NCBI GenBank assembly: GCA_943842245.1
Contig: CALTAJ010000001.1
Location: forward strand, 682,001 to 746,000
Origin: an uncultured Flavobacteriaceae bacterium
GTDB taxonomy: Bacteria > Bacteroidota > Bacteroidia > Flavobacteriales > Flavobacteriaceae
Reading direction: 5' to 3'
DNA: 64,000 bases
In this document: positions 23,355-32,323 of the stretch, in pieces
Layout of the letters: each line of letters opens with the position of its first letter
Position numbering within the stretch: position 1 is the stretch's first letter
Made by a program: the position numbers and the translations under genes
Notes under the pieces: model-generated
What the model saw: the letters and a program-made list of their open reading frames with translations, nothing else
What the model was told of the DNA's origin: nothing
The model's database searches: none

Positions 23355-24086
23355 TTAAAATTTATAAAACAGTATAGTGTTCCACAATCTGTTTTTTAAA
23401 TAGTTATCGCTTGATTTCAAAATAGTATTTTTTTGAAAGCCAGAGTTAATTGATAATTTTTCATTTAATTTAATTCGTAAACCTAAAAAAGTCCAGTTTT
23501 GATTAAATTTAAACGGAATTCCTGAAGGGCTCATAAGAGTGAAGATTTCGTTATACAAAACTAAATTAACAGGGATCTTTGCGTCCATTTTAGACAATAG
23601 TTTTTGAAAAGTTAATCGAAAACGAATTCTGCTTGAAAAATCAAAACTCCTCAAACTTTTATCTTTTTTTAGTGGAATTTCTTCTTGATAACGATGTTCT
23701 AACCTAATCCAAGTACTAAAAGATGCTTTTTTCAAGGGTAAAGTAAACTGAACTTGTTCCCAAATATTGTGTTCATTTCGAATTCTAGGATCTGATGTAA
23801 CGTCTTGATCAAAATTTCTGAGATAGGTATATCCTCCTCTCCAAGTAACATTTTTAGATGCTTTGTAAGATAATTGTGGTCTAAAAAGGTGTTGATTCCA
23901 GACACTGAAGTAAGAAATTGTTCGTAAATGCACCTCTGTTCTTAAACTCATTTTATTAGAAAGCTTGAAATCTAAAAAAGCCGCATTCCAAATTCCATTT
24001 ACTTTATTATACTCTTGGGCAAATGAAAATTTTAATGAGCCAATTATAATTACTAAGACTAAGCCTATCTTTAATTTGATTCTCAT
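23355..24086 (-). CDS. DUF2490 outer-membrane beta-barrel protein
   Basis: A 243-residue protein with a signal peptide (LKIGLVLVIIIGSLKFSFAQ) and alternating strands throughout, with NGIWNAAFLDFKLSNKMSLR near the start and GFQKNTILKSSDNYLKNRLW near the end, which fit DUF2490. Predicted outer-membrane barrel of unknown function. It overlaps the upstream tesB by 4 bp. Confidence 0.78.
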   Translation of the reverse strand: MRIKLKIGLVLVIIIGSLKFSFAQEYNKVNGIWNAAFLDFKLSNKMSLRTEVHLRTISYFSVWNQHLFRPQLSYKASKNVTWRGGYTYLRNFDQDVTSDPRIRNEHNIWEQVQFTLPLKKASFSTWIRLEHRYQEEIPLKKDKSLRSFDFSSRIRFRLTFQKLLSKMDAKIPVNLVLYNEIFTLMSPSGIPFKFNQNWTFLGLRIKLNEKLSINSGFQKNTILKSSDNYLKNRLWNTILFYKF

Positions 24087-24943
24087 TTATATTCTCGCAT
24101 TAATCCTTCTTGAGTTACAGAAGCAACCATTACTCCACTTTTATTAAAAATACTTCCCCTTGAAAAGCCTCTTGCATTTGAGGCACTTGGGCTCTCTATG
24201 GCATATAGGAGCCAATCATCTATATTAAAATCTCGGTGAAACCATAGTGCATGATCTAAACTGGCATAATATACTTTTGCATTCATTAATTTTTCTCTAT
24301 GGGGTAAGGTAGCAGAAAGCAAAAGGCTATAGTCTGATGCAAAAGCTAATATTTGATGTTGCAAAGCAAGGTTTCCATTAATTTTGTCCTTTATTCGAAA
24401 CCATATATGAGCTAATGGAGCAGAATTTCGAGTCTGCAAATAAATAGCTTTATCAACAGGTTTAAATTCAAAAATTTGAGGATGATATTTCATCATACGT
24501 TGGAAACGTTCCGGATCTTTTTCTTGGAGTCCTTCTGCCTGTTGAATATCCGTGAGTAATAAGTCAGGCGTGAGAACATTTGGCATTTGTATTTGATGGC
24601 TTTCACCTTCCTCTTTAATATGAAAAGAAGCAGCCATATTGAAAATTGCTTTTCCGCTTTGAAAAGCCACAACTCGCCTGGTTGTAAAACTTCTTCCATT
24701 ACGAATATTATCTACATGATAATCTATAGGAATATTAATATCTCCACCTAAGATAAAATAACCGTGCATTGAATGGGCAATACGATCTTCTGGGACAGTT
24801 TGATATGCAGCATAAAGTGATTGCCCTAGAACTTGACCCCCAAATACTCTTCCCCATGGTGTTTTATAGTTTCGCCCTTCATAATGTTGGTCACTTTTTT
24901 TTTCAAGGGTTAAGAGATCAACCAGTTCTTTACTAGATACCAT
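24083..24943 (-). CDS. tesB: acyl-CoA thioesterase II
   Basis: A 286-residue double-hotdog thioesterase. GRVFGGQVLGQSLYAAYQTV in the first hotdog and the C-terminal LYAIESPSASNARGFSRGSI and ASVTQEGLMRE segments match TesB. The Asp in ASLDHALWFHRDFN and the Gln of the last motif correspond to known catalytic positions. It hydrolyses acyl-CoA to free acid. Coupled (4 bp) to the DUF2490 gene. Confidence 0.92.
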   Translation of the reverse strand: MVSSKELVDLLTLEKKSDQHYEGRNYKTPWGRVFGGQVLGQSLYAAYQTVPEDRIAHSMHGYFILGGDINIPIDYHVDNIRNGRSFTTRRVVAFQSGKAIFNMAASFHIKEEGESHQIQMPNVLTPDLLLTDIQQAEGLQEKDPERFQRMMKYHPQIFEFKPVDKAIYLQTRNSAPLAHIWFRIKDKINGNLALQHQILAFASDYSLLLSATLPHREKLMNAKVYYASLDHALWFHRDFNIDDWLLYAIESPSASNARGFSRGSIFNKSGVMVASVTQEGLMREYK

Positions 24944-24986
24944 AGTTCATTTTTAGATTATAATATTTTTAAAAAATATACAAAAT

Positions 24987-25643
24987 TCAACGTTTTCGAC
25001 TGGTCCAAATCTCGTACATAGGATCACCCTTACTGTTTATTCCTTGATGATGCCAATCATTATTTTTAATACTGTACTGAAAGGGTAATACTTGCCCAAC
25101 ACTTTTATTATTTCTAGAAAAAAACTGAATATTTTCTGTATAAATTTCATTTTCAGCAGTATAAAAACCTCCTCCAGTGCCAAAAAACTGAAAGGTTTCC
25201 GTATTAAATGCGATCCATTGGAAATATCCATTCTTTAGAATCTTCATAGTTTTTCTTGGCTTTGAAATATCTCTTCTACGCTCCACATTATCAGTCATTC
25301 TTCCTGCCATTAACCATTTTCCATCTAGATCTAGGGTTTTGCTAGACAATTTATCCCAGTATTTTTCTTGACCAATCTCAAGTTCCCTTAAGCTATCCAT
25401 TTTATAATTGGAGTTAAATTCAAATTCTATTTTAAAATTTCTTCCATTTTTTGTGTAAAATCCTCCACGAGTTAAAATAAATTCTGCTGGATCAGAAGAG
25501 AACTGTGTTTCTATTAAATATTCATTATCTATTACAATTCTGTGAGTAATAATTTTCCCATTTTCTTCAGTCATAAAACTGAACACTTGTGCAAAAGACA
25601 CAGAACAGGTGAAAAGTATTACATAAAATATTATTTTTTTCAT
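24987..25643 (-). CDS. secreted protein, flavobacterial conserved hypothetical
   Basis: A 218-residue protein with a signal peptide (MKKIIFYVILFTCSVSFAQ) and a beta-rich body with two similar halves (ILTRGGFYTKNGRNF and FGTGGGFYTAENEIYTENI), suggesting an internal duplication of a lipocalin-like or jelly-roll unit. I do not recognise a function. It lies 7 bp downstream of the M20 hydrolase gene, so probably cotranscribed with it. Confidence 0.6.
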   Translation of the reverse strand: MKKIIFYVILFTCSVSFAQVFSFMTEENGKIITHRIVIDNEYLIETQFSSDPAEFILTRGGFYTKNGRNFKIEFEFNSNYKMDSLRELEIGQEKYWDKLSSKTLDLDGKWLMAGRMTDNVERRRDISKPRKTMKILKNGYFQWIAFNTETFQFFGTGGGFYTAENEIYTENIQFFSRNNKSVGQVLPFQYSIKNNDWHHQGINSKGDPMYEIWTSRKR

Positions 25644-25650
25644 TGATATT

Positions 25651-27069
25651 TTAATTTCTGTAGTTTAAAGCAGGTTTTCTGTCACCTAACATAGGGGTAT
25701 AAATAAAATCAACCCCTCTTTTTTCTAAAAATTCTTTTTTAGCTGCTTCTATTGTTTTTGGTTCATCTATCAATTGCATTCCTGTAAGTGCAAGTGTCTT
25801 TGCAGCAACCATCATACCCTTAATTCCAATACTGGTACCTCCAGCAGCAACTGCTTGCCAACTATGAGCAGAAGTCCCTGGCACCCATGTAGCTGTATTT
25901 AGTCCAACAGTAGGAACAGTAAAACTAACATCTCCAACATCTGTAGAGCCACCTGCTTTCCCAACAGGGTCATAAGGAACAACCCCCTCAACGTACTTTG
26001 TATCTAGATCTATACCTAATGTTTTTGAAATTTTTTCTGCAAAATCTTTCTCTTTATCAGTGTAAAAATAACCTCCTACTTTTTCTAGATTTTTATGTAC
26101 ACGTTTTTGTAAAGTTTCAATATGTAAAAGCTCATGAACTCCACTAATTATCTCATAATCCATATTGGTGCCTGTCCCAATTGCAGCTCCTTTAGCAGCG
26201 TCAACAATTCGGTCAAAAACATTTATAACTTCATCACGCATTGGATGTCTAGCATAATAGTAAACCTCTGCAAAATCAGGAACCACATTGGGGGCATTAC
26301 CACCCCTAGTGATAACATAATGAATCCTTGTACTTTCTGTGGTATGCTCTCGCAGCATATTTACCATATTATTCATTGCCTCTACACCATCCAAAGCCGA
26401 ACGCCCCTTTTCGGGTGAACCAGAAGCATGAGCAGAAACCCCATAAAAACGAAATTTTGCTGTTTTATTAGCTAAAGCTTTTCCGGCACTAGCAGAATTT
26501 GCGTTACCTGCATGCCAGTGAAGTGCAACGTCCACATCGTCAAATAGTCCTGCTCTTGTCATATAAACTTTTCCTGAACCACCTTCCTCTGCAGGACAGC
26601 CATAATATTTGACTGTCCCTGAAATTTTCTCCTTTTTTATATAGTTTTTTATAGCAATTGCAGCAGCAGCAGACGCGGTTCCAAACAAATGGTGGCCACA
26701 AGCATGTCCTGCTTTTGCATTATTACTTATTTTATAGGGTACTGCTTGTTGTGATAGTCCAGGTAGGGCGTCGAATTCTCCTAGAATTCCTATAACAGGG
26801 CCTCCAGATCCATAAGTAGCTACAAATGCTGTTGGTATTTCTGCTACTCCAGATTTAACTAAAAAGCCTTGCTCGGCTAAAGTTTTTTGTAATAAAGTAC
26901 TACTTTTTTCCTCCTGGTATCCCATTTCAGCATATGTCCATATTTCTTGAGCAACTTTTTCATACTGGGATTGATTTGAATCAATAGAATTTAATATGTG
27001 ATCATATTTTTTTTGTGCAACACCTAAAAAACATATTAAGATTAATAAAATATTTAAAAAAAAATTCAT
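25651..27069 (-). CDS. secreted M20-family amidohydrolase
   Basis: A 472-residue protein with a signal peptide (MNFFLNILLILICFLGVAQ). Metal-binding and catalytic motifs of the M20/AbgB-like family are GEFDALPG, NAKAGHACGHHLFGTASA, CPAEEGGSGKVYM and VALHWHAG; the dimerisation domain contains SAHASGSPEKGRSALDGVEA. Such enzymes hydrolyse amide bonds of N-acylated amino acids or aminobenzoyl-glutamate. I use the ATG at 27069 instead of the TTG at 27090 because the signal peptide starts there. Confidence 0.88.
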   Translation of the reverse strand: MNFFLNILLILICFLGVAQKKYDHILNSIDSNQSQYEKVAQEIWTYAEMGYQEEKSSTLLQKTLAEQGFLVKSGVAEIPTAFVATYGSGGPVIGILGEFDALPGLSQQAVPYKISNNAKAGHACGHHLFGTASAAAAIAIKNYIKKEKISGTVKYYGCPAEEGGSGKVYMTRAGLFDDVDVALHWHAGNANSASAGKALANKTAKFRFYGVSAHASGSPEKGRSALDGVEAMNNMVNMLREHTTESTRIHYVITRGGNAPNVVPDFAEVYYYARHPMRDEVINVFDRIVDAAKGAAIGTGTNMDYEIISGVHELLHIETLQKRVHKNLEKVGGYFYTDKEKDFAEKISKTLGIDLDTKYVEGVVPYDPVGKAGGSTDVGDVSFTVPTVGLNTATWVPGTSAHSWQAVAAGGTSIGIKGMMVAAKTLALTGMQLIDEPKTIEAAKKEFLEKRGVDFIYTPMLGDRKPALNYRN

Positions 27070-27105
27070 GTTCTTCTTTCTTTCTATCAAATGTATTAAA
27101 ATTGA

Positions 27106-28005
27106 TCAAGTTTTTTTTGAATTCTTAAACCGCTTTTTTTCAGTCACCAAATAAACTCCTAATAATATTAAAGTGCAACCGATCCATTGGATTAAGGTAA
27201 AAACTTCATTATCCAATATCCCCCATCCAATAGCTACTATTGGGAGAAGATAGGTGATTGAAATTGAAAATACAGGTGAAGATATAGAGACTAACTCGTT
27301 GAACATAACCTTTGCTATAGCAGTTCCAAAAAGAGCTAAAATAAAAATATAACCCAATGAAGTAGTTACCTCATTTCCATATTTTATTGCTTGCCATGGA
27401 AAGTCTGAGAAGCTAAGAATTAATACAGTAGGTAAAGAAATAGACAAAAAATTTCCTAAGGCTATACCTAGAGATGAAATATTATTTAGTTTATACTTAA
27501 TCACATTTACATTTACGGCATAGCAAATTGTTGCAAAAACAACTAAAAATGCATAAGAACTATCCGTCCCCGTTTTTATATTGAATTCGTTGGAAACTAA
27601 AATTAGAGTGCCTAAAAAACCAATAATAATTCCCAAGATCTTACCCCATTTAAAATGAGAACCAAAAAAGAAAACTCCAATTAACATTGTAAATAGTGGT
27701 GTCATTCCATTTAATACAGCAGCAACAGACGAGTCAATAACAGTTTCCGCAAAGGCAAATAGATAACTGGGAAAAAAAGTTCCAAAATAGCCAGTAAAAA
27801 TAATCCACTTCCATGAAGTCTTAGGAATAGTCTTTATTTCTTTCCATCCAAAAAGCAAAAGAATGACTGTTGTAATTATTATCCTAAAAGAACCAAGTTG
27901 AAGTGGACTTAGTCCTATTAAACCCTTTTTTATTAAAATATATGAACTCCCCCAAATAATGGATAGTAAAATGAGATAACCCCATTTTTTGATTGTAATA
28001 TTCAT
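27106..28005 (-). CDS. EamA/DMT-family transporter
   Basis: A 299-residue protein with about ten hydrophobic segments in two halves, each ending like the EamA domain (GSSYILIKKGLIGLSPLQLG in the first half; WGILDNEVFTLIQWIG in the second). DMT permeases export metabolites or amino acids; substrate cannot be told. The ATG at 28005 places MNITIKKWGYLILLS at the N-terminus; an ATG at 28023 would add six residues. Confidence 0.85.
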   Translation of the reverse strand: MNITIKKWGYLILLSIIWGSSYILIKKGLIGLSPLQLGSFRIIITTVILLLFGWKEIKTIPKTSWKWIIFTGYFGTFFPSYLFAFAETVIDSSVAAVLNGMTPLFTMLIGVFFFGSHFKWGKILGIIIGFLGTLILVSNEFNIKTGTDSSYAFLVVFATICYAVNVNVIKYKLNNISSLGIALGNFLSISLPTVLILSFSDFPWQAIKYGNEVTTSLGYIFILALFGTAIAKVMFNELVSISSPVFSISITYLLPIVAIGWGILDNEVFTLIQWIGCTLILLGVYLVTEKKRFKNSKKT

Positions 28006-28229
28006 AAGTCTACAAAATTGCATTTTTTTAATAAGGCAGATTTGATTCTACTATTATTTTTTTTAAAAAAGTTTAGTAAAATCAAATTTTTAAAAACATA
28101 TAATTATTTAATTTCAAAAAATAAATTAAAAATTAGAAATATTTATTACCAAGGATGATTTAAGAATTCAATCGGAAATTATTATTCAGAAATTATTATA
28201 AAAAAACTGACCCTCTTAAGCCTTAATAA

Positions 28230-28781
28230 CTATTCCCACTCAAGAGTTTCAATTAAATGTATAATATCCTTTTCCAGGTATTTTACTGCTGGGTAAATAG
28301 AATCATAATTAGGTCGAGCAAAAAAATATAGTGAACCGACTAAAAAATGATTTAAACTATCTGTTAAAAAGAACTGATGTTGTGATGCAGCATTTCCAAC
28401 TATTGAAAATAAGGTGCCGTAAACTTGCTTTTCTTTATTTATGAAAATTTTTTCAGGAATAGATTTAGCCTTAGATATATGTTTGTAAGGAAGTTTGTAG
28501 GCGTCGTTTAATAAAGAGTCTAGATTTTTTTTTACACTATTATAAGTTAAATATAAAGTAGCTTTCATTTTGGGATATATCAATCGAGGTGATGATTTTT
28601 TTTCAAATTTGAATTCTGCTAAATTATTATGTTCAAAGGAAAAATTAAATTCAATTTCTGTTTTTTTATAATCAGCTTCAGGATATTCTAAACTTAAATA
28701 AGCATTAGGTTTAGGTTGCATATCTGAACCACATCCTAAGAAAATTAAGCATTGGAAAAATATGTAGAATTTATTAATCAT
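28230..28781 (-). CDS. gldD: gliding motility lipoprotein GldD
   Basis: A 183-residue lipoprotein (FLGCGSD lipobox). Matches GldD by length, by the PKPNAYLSLEYPEADY opening and the YGTLFSIVGNAASQHQFFLT region, and by its place directly after gldE, with an 8-bp overlap. GldD is needed for gliding motility and type IX secretion in Flavobacterium johnsoniae. No other gld genes appear in this window. Confidence 0.92.
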   Translation of the reverse strand: MINKFYIFFQCLIFLGCGSDMQPKPNAYLSLEYPEADYKKTEIEFNFSFEHNNLAEFKFEKKSSPRLIYPKMKATLYLTYNSVKKNLDSLLNDAYKLPYKHISKAKSIPEKIFINKEKQVYGTLFSIVGNAASQHQFFLTDSLNHFLVGSLYFFARPNYDSIYPAVKYLEKDIIHLIETLEWE

Positions 28782-30105
28782 TTTTATTGGTCTTATCAGG
28801 GAGCTTAACTTTTACTCGCTTGATCCTAAATTGACCTAATTCCATAACCGTGAAAAAATATTTCTCGAATTCAATTTTTTGCCCTTGTTTTGGAAATTTT
28901 TTTGTTATCTCAAGTAACATGCCTGCTAATGTTTCAGAATCTCCTTTGATTGTATCAAAAATTTCAATTTCCTCTAATTTTATGATCCTAAAAAAATCTT
29001 TTAAACTAATCTTAGCTTCGAAAATAAAGGTGTTTTCATCAAGCTTAGAATAACTCGGGTCTTCTTCATCAAATTCATCACTAATATCACCAACTATTTC
29101 TTCCATAATATCTTCAAGTGTAACTAAACCTGAAGTTCCTCCATATTCGTCAACAACTATGGCTAAGTGATTTTTCTTTTGCTGAAATTCTTTTAGTAAA
29201 TCATCTAATTTTTTGTTCTCTGGAACATATATCGGTGGCTTCAAAAGAGTTTGCCATTTGAAGTTTGCGTTTTTTAAATTTGGAAGCAAATCCTTAATAT
29301 ATAAAATTCCTTTTATGTTATCTTTTTTTTCACTGAAAACAGGTATTCTAGAAAAGCCATGTTCTAAAATTAAAGGGATTATTTCTTCTAAGCTTAATTC
29401 ATCAGAAAGGGCAAACATATCGATTCTTGGGCACATTACCTCCCGTGTATCAGTACTTCCAAAATTCACTATCCCTTCTAAAATACGTTGTTCATCGAAA
29501 GTAGTTTCGTCTTCGCCAGTTAACTCTAGGGCTTGAGAAAGTTGGTCTACTGAAAGTTGATTTTTTTTATCTCCTAAGCGTCTTTCTAAAAAACTTGAAG
29601 TTTGACTCATTGGATAGGTTATCCAAAATAATAAAAATCGATCCAAAAAACGGATCATTGGAGCAATTTTGATAGAAAAAGCCAAAGCATTGCGATTTGC
29701 ATAGATTTTAGGTAAAATTTCACCAAATATCAATATTAACGTAGTAATAATTCCAACTTCAACAATAAGTAATACTATAGGGTTTTCTATAGGTTCAAAA
29801 TATATTTTACTTAGTGAAGAAAACAAAAGTACAATTGCAATATTAATAAAATTATTAGCTACTAGAATGGTTGCTAATAAACGTTTAGGGGTTTTTAAAA
29901 GTGATATAACACGCTGAATAGCTGGGGTAATTTCTGAATCTTCAGGATCTTCCAGAGATTTGATTTGTAGGGAAAAAAACGCGACCTCTGATCCTGAAAT
30001 TATTGCAGAACAAAGTAATAAAAAAAAAACTAATATTAATTGAATACCGGTAACATCTAGTGCTAAAATCAAGACATTTAATAAGATTATTGGGTCAAGA
30101 TCCAA
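28774..30105 (-). CDS. gldE: gliding motility-associated protein GldE (CNNM/CorC fold)
   Basis: A 443-residue protein with a DUF21 membrane domain (about 15-200), a CBS pair (about 215-335, with LAIVVDEYGGTSGLVTLEDI) and a CorC_HlyC C-terminus (about 350-430). The order mutY-ssb-gldE-gldD, as in Flavobacterium johnsoniae, identifies it as GldE and separates it from the paralogue at 3100-4374. GldE works with GldD in gliding; ion transport by the CNNM fold is inferred. Confidence 0.9.
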   Translation of the reverse strand: MDLDPIILLNVLILALDVTGIQLILVFFLLLCSAIISGSEVAFFSLQIKSLEDPEDSEITPAIQRVISLLKTPKRLLATILVANNFINIAIVLLFSSLSKIYFEPIENPIVLLIVEVGIITTLILIFGEILPKIYANRNALAFSIKIAPMIRFLDRFLLFWITYPMSQTSSFLERRLGDKKNQLSVDQLSQALELTGEDETTFDEQRILEGIVNFGSTDTREVMCPRIDMFALSDELSLEEIIPLILEHGFSRIPVFSEKKDNIKGILYIKDLLPNLKNANFKWQTLLKPPIYVPENKKLDDLLKEFQQKKNHLAIVVDEYGGTSGLVTLEDIMEEIVGDISDEFDEEDPSYSKLDENTFIFEAKISLKDFFRIIKLEEIEIFDTIKGDSETLAGMLLEITKKFPKQGQKIEFEKYFFTVMELGQFRIKRVKVKLPDKTNKND

Positions 30106-30116
30106 TAGAGATTTTT

Positions 30117-30542
30117 TTAAAAGGGTAAATCGTCTTTTTCTAAAGGTGCTGCCTCTGAATTTATATTAGGCACTGAATCACTTGGTGGTGTTTGTGAAAC
30201 ATCTTTCTTTGTTGTGAGAAAAGTAAACTCATTTACATTAATTTCAGTAGAATATCGATCAGCTCCATCTTCACCTATCCATTTTCGAGTTTTAATTCGT
30301 CCCTCTACATAAATCCGATCTCCTTTACTTAGGTATTTTTCACAAATTTCCGCAGCCTTATTACGAACAACCAAATTGTGCCATTCCGTATTGCTAATTT
30401 TGTCACCAGTACTCTTGTTGACGTATGATTCGTTCGTTGCTAGAGGAAATCGTCCAATTGAGCCTCCGCCGTCAAAATAATGCATTTTTATATCATCTCC
30501 AAGATGTCCAATTAGCATAACTTTGTTTAATGTACCACTCAT
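30117..30542 (-). CDS. ssb: single-stranded DNA-binding protein
   Basis: A 141-residue SSB: an N-terminal OB fold (MSGTLNKVMLIGHLGDDIKM, ISNTEWHNLVVRNKAAEI, YLSKGDRIYVEGRIKTRKWI) and a short disordered tail ending in the acidic EKDDLPF tip used for partner binding. Between mutY and gldE, 11 bp from gldE, so cotranscribed. Confidence 0.95.
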   Translation of the reverse strand: MSGTLNKVMLIGHLGDDIKMHYFDGGGSIGRFPLATNESYVNKSTGDKISNTEWHNLVVRNKAAEICEKYLSKGDRIYVEGRIKTRKWIGEDGADRYSTEINVNEFTFLTTKKDVSQTPPSDSVPNINSEAAPLEKDDLPF

Positions 30543-30583
30543 GATTATTAATAATTTATTTTAATTATAGTAAATTTAAGCAA

Positions 30584-31636
30584 TCAAGTGTCAATTGTAA
30601 AAAATTTATCTAAAAAATTTTGAATAACAACAGGAACTGCTTGATTTTTTAATTCCTTTAATGAATATCCTTTTTTAAGAATTCCCTTTGATGGAATAGT
30701 CCAGAAAAACACAAAGAGTTTTTGATGGCTAAGTTTGTGAGCTATGGGCTCACGATTCCATAATTTTAATTTTTTAGTATTGAGTTGTGTTATCATTTTG
30801 GTGGAAAACTTTTCTATAAGTTTTTTTCTGCTATCAACCCTTTTATTTGTTTCTAGAAGGGGAAACTGGAATAAGTTTTGCCAAATTCCTTTTCCCACTC
30901 GTTTCTCTAACTGAATTTGTCCATTTTGATCTAAAATCACTAAATAGTTAAAATAGCGATCTATTACTTTTAGTTTTGTTCTCTTTTGGGGTAATAAGTG
31001 TATTTTATTTTGATTATAAGCAATACAGTCATATGAAAAAGGGCAACTTTTGCAATGTGGGGTTCTGGGTTTACAATGTATTGATCCAAATTCCATTAAA
31101 GCTTGATTAAACTTACCAGGTTGAGTTATATCCATAAGATTCATTGCTTTAGCCTTAAATTCTTGATGGGCTTGACTAATGTTGATTGGAGTATAAATTC
31201 CAAAGTAACGTGATAAAAATCTATATACGTTTCCATCTACCACTGCTTCTGGGATATTAAAGCAAATAGAGGATATTGCACTGGCAGTGTAATCACCAAC
31301 TCCCTTAAGCTTGAGAAGAGATTTGAAAGTATTAGGAAAAACACCCCCGCATTCTTTATGAATATATTGCGCTGTTGAATGTAAGTTTCTTGCTCGCGAA
31401 TAATAACCTAATCCTTGCCATAATTTTAAGACTGTGTCCTCGCCAGATAATGCAAGATCTTTTATCGTAGGAAAAGTCTCAAGAAAACGAACGTAATAAG
31501 GCAGCCCTTGCTGAGTCTGCGTTTGCTGAAGAATAACTTCCGAAAGCCAAATTTTGTATGGATCTTTTGTTTCTCGCCAAAGAAAAGTACGTTTATTTTC
31601 GTCGTACCACAAAAGTAAAGTTTTAGTGAAATTCAA
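30584..31636 (-). CDS. mutY: A/G-specific adenine glycosylase
   Basis: A 350-residue protein. Helix-hairpin-helix LLKLKGVGDYTASAISSIC, catalytic Glu in SEVILQQTQTQQ and Asp in EAVVDGNVYRFLSRYFG, and a 4Fe-4S cluster with HCKPRTPHCKSCPFSYDC. The C-terminal NUDIX-like domain is present (KRVGKGIWQNLFQFPL). It removes adenine opposite 8-oxoguanine. Confidence 0.95.
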   Translation of the reverse strand: MNFTKTLLLWYDENKRTFLWRETKDPYKIWLSEVILQQTQTQQGLPYYVRFLETFPTIKDLALSGEDTVLKLWQGLGYYSRARNLHSTAQYIHKECGGVFPNTFKSLLKLKGVGDYTASAISSICFNIPEAVVDGNVYRFLSRYFGIYTPINISQAHQEFKAKAMNLMDITQPGKFNQALMEFGSIHCKPRTPHCKSCPFSYDCIAYNQNKIHLLPQKRTKLKVIDRYFNYLVILDQNGQIQLEKRVGKGIWQNLFQFPLLETNKRVDSRKKLIEKFSTKMITQLNTKKLKLWNREPIAHKLSHQKLFVFFWTIPSKGILKKGYSLKELKNQAVPVVIQNFLDKFFTIDT

Positions 31637-31725
31637 AATTTGAGCTCTTTAAAAAAATAATCTATTTTAAACATGAAAATTATAATATAAAATCTTTACT
31701 CAGAGCAATTTATAATATAAATTTA

Positions 31726-31733
31726 TATATTTG
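31726..31733 (+). promoter_or_regulatory. -7 promoter box of the HU gene
   Basis: TATATTTG matches TAnnTTTG exactly, 35 bases before the ATG at 31769. No clear -33 TTG was seen at the expected distance. Confidence 0.5.
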
Positions 31734-31768
31734 CAAGCCTCAAATATTGAGTAATAAACTAATTTATT

Positions 31769-32062
31769 ATGACAAAAGCAGATATTGTATCTAACATCTC
31801 AGAACAGCTTGGTATAGACCGGGCAGACGTACAAGCCACTGTTGAAAAATTCATGAAAGAAGTAAAAGGTTCCTTAGAGGATGGAGAAAATGTATACTTA
31901 AGAGGATTTGGTAGTTTTATAATCAAAACTCGAGCTGAAAAAATAGGTCGCAACATTTCAAAAAATGTTGCCATTAAAATCCCCGCGCACAACATTCCCG
32001 CCTTTAAGCCTGCAAAAATATTTGTCAAAGGTGTAAAATCTAAAGTATCCGTATCAAAGTAA
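31769..32062 (+). CDS. HU/IHF-family histone-like protein
   Basis: A 97-residue DNA-bending protein. N-terminal MTKADIVSNISEQLGIDR, the beta-arm motif NVYLRGFGSFIIKTRAEKIG and the C-terminal IPAHNIPAFKPAKIF place it in the HU/IHF superfamily. It compacts DNA as a dimer. In the conserved order mutY (divergent)-HU-small basic protein-rng. Confidence 0.93.
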   Translation: MTKADIVSNISEQLGIDRADVQATVEKFMKEVKGSLEDGENVYLRGFGSFIIKTRAEKIGRNISKNVAIKIPAHNIPAFKPAKIFVKGVKSKVSVSK

Positions 32063-32090
32063 TTTCTAATTATTAATTTAAAAACTACAT

Positions 32091-32180
32091 ATGCCAAGTG
32101 GTAAAAAACGTAAAAGACATAAGGTAGCGACGCACAAGCGAAAAAAACGCCGGAGAGCAAATCGCCACAAGAAAAAATAG
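32091..32180 (+). CDS. 29-residue AURKAIP1/COX24 (mS38-like) basic protein
   Basis: ATG to TAG encodes 29 residues, beginning MPSGKKRKRHKVATHKRKKR and ending ANRHKKK, mostly Lys, Arg and His. This is the sequence type annotated in Bacteroidota as AURKAIP1/COX24 domain-containing protein, related to the mitochondrial small-subunit ribosomal protein mS38. A ribosomal role is likely. It lies 28 bp after the HU stop. Confidence 0.85.
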   Translation: MPSGKKRKRHKVATHKRKKRRRANRHKKK

Positions 32181-32224
32181 TGTTCGGCAAAACACTTAAA
32201 AAATTTACCAAACGTTCATTGAAA

Positions 32225-32308
32225 TGCAGCATGAAAATTGATTGCTGCTACAGGAAAATCCTGAAATAATTGTTTAATCCGTTTACACGAAAATCAAATC
32301 GTGTTAAC
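32225..32308 (+). promoter_or_regulatory. structured 5' leader of rng
   Basis: Three consecutive hairpins precede the GTG: GCAGCA/TGCTGC (32226-32248), CAGGA-AAA-TCCTG (32251-32263) and GTTTACACGA/TCGTGTTAAC (32281-32308, one mismatch). The region lies between the small basic gene and rng. RNase E of E. coli controls its own mRNA through a 5' leader hairpin; a similar role here is inference. Confidence 0.5.
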
Positions 32309-32323
32309 ACAAAATAATTCAGA

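Noticed and set aside
31759..32232. A 157-residue minus-strand reading frame
   Set aside because: It lies fully opposite the HU gene and the small basic gene and has no family features; an antisense shadow.
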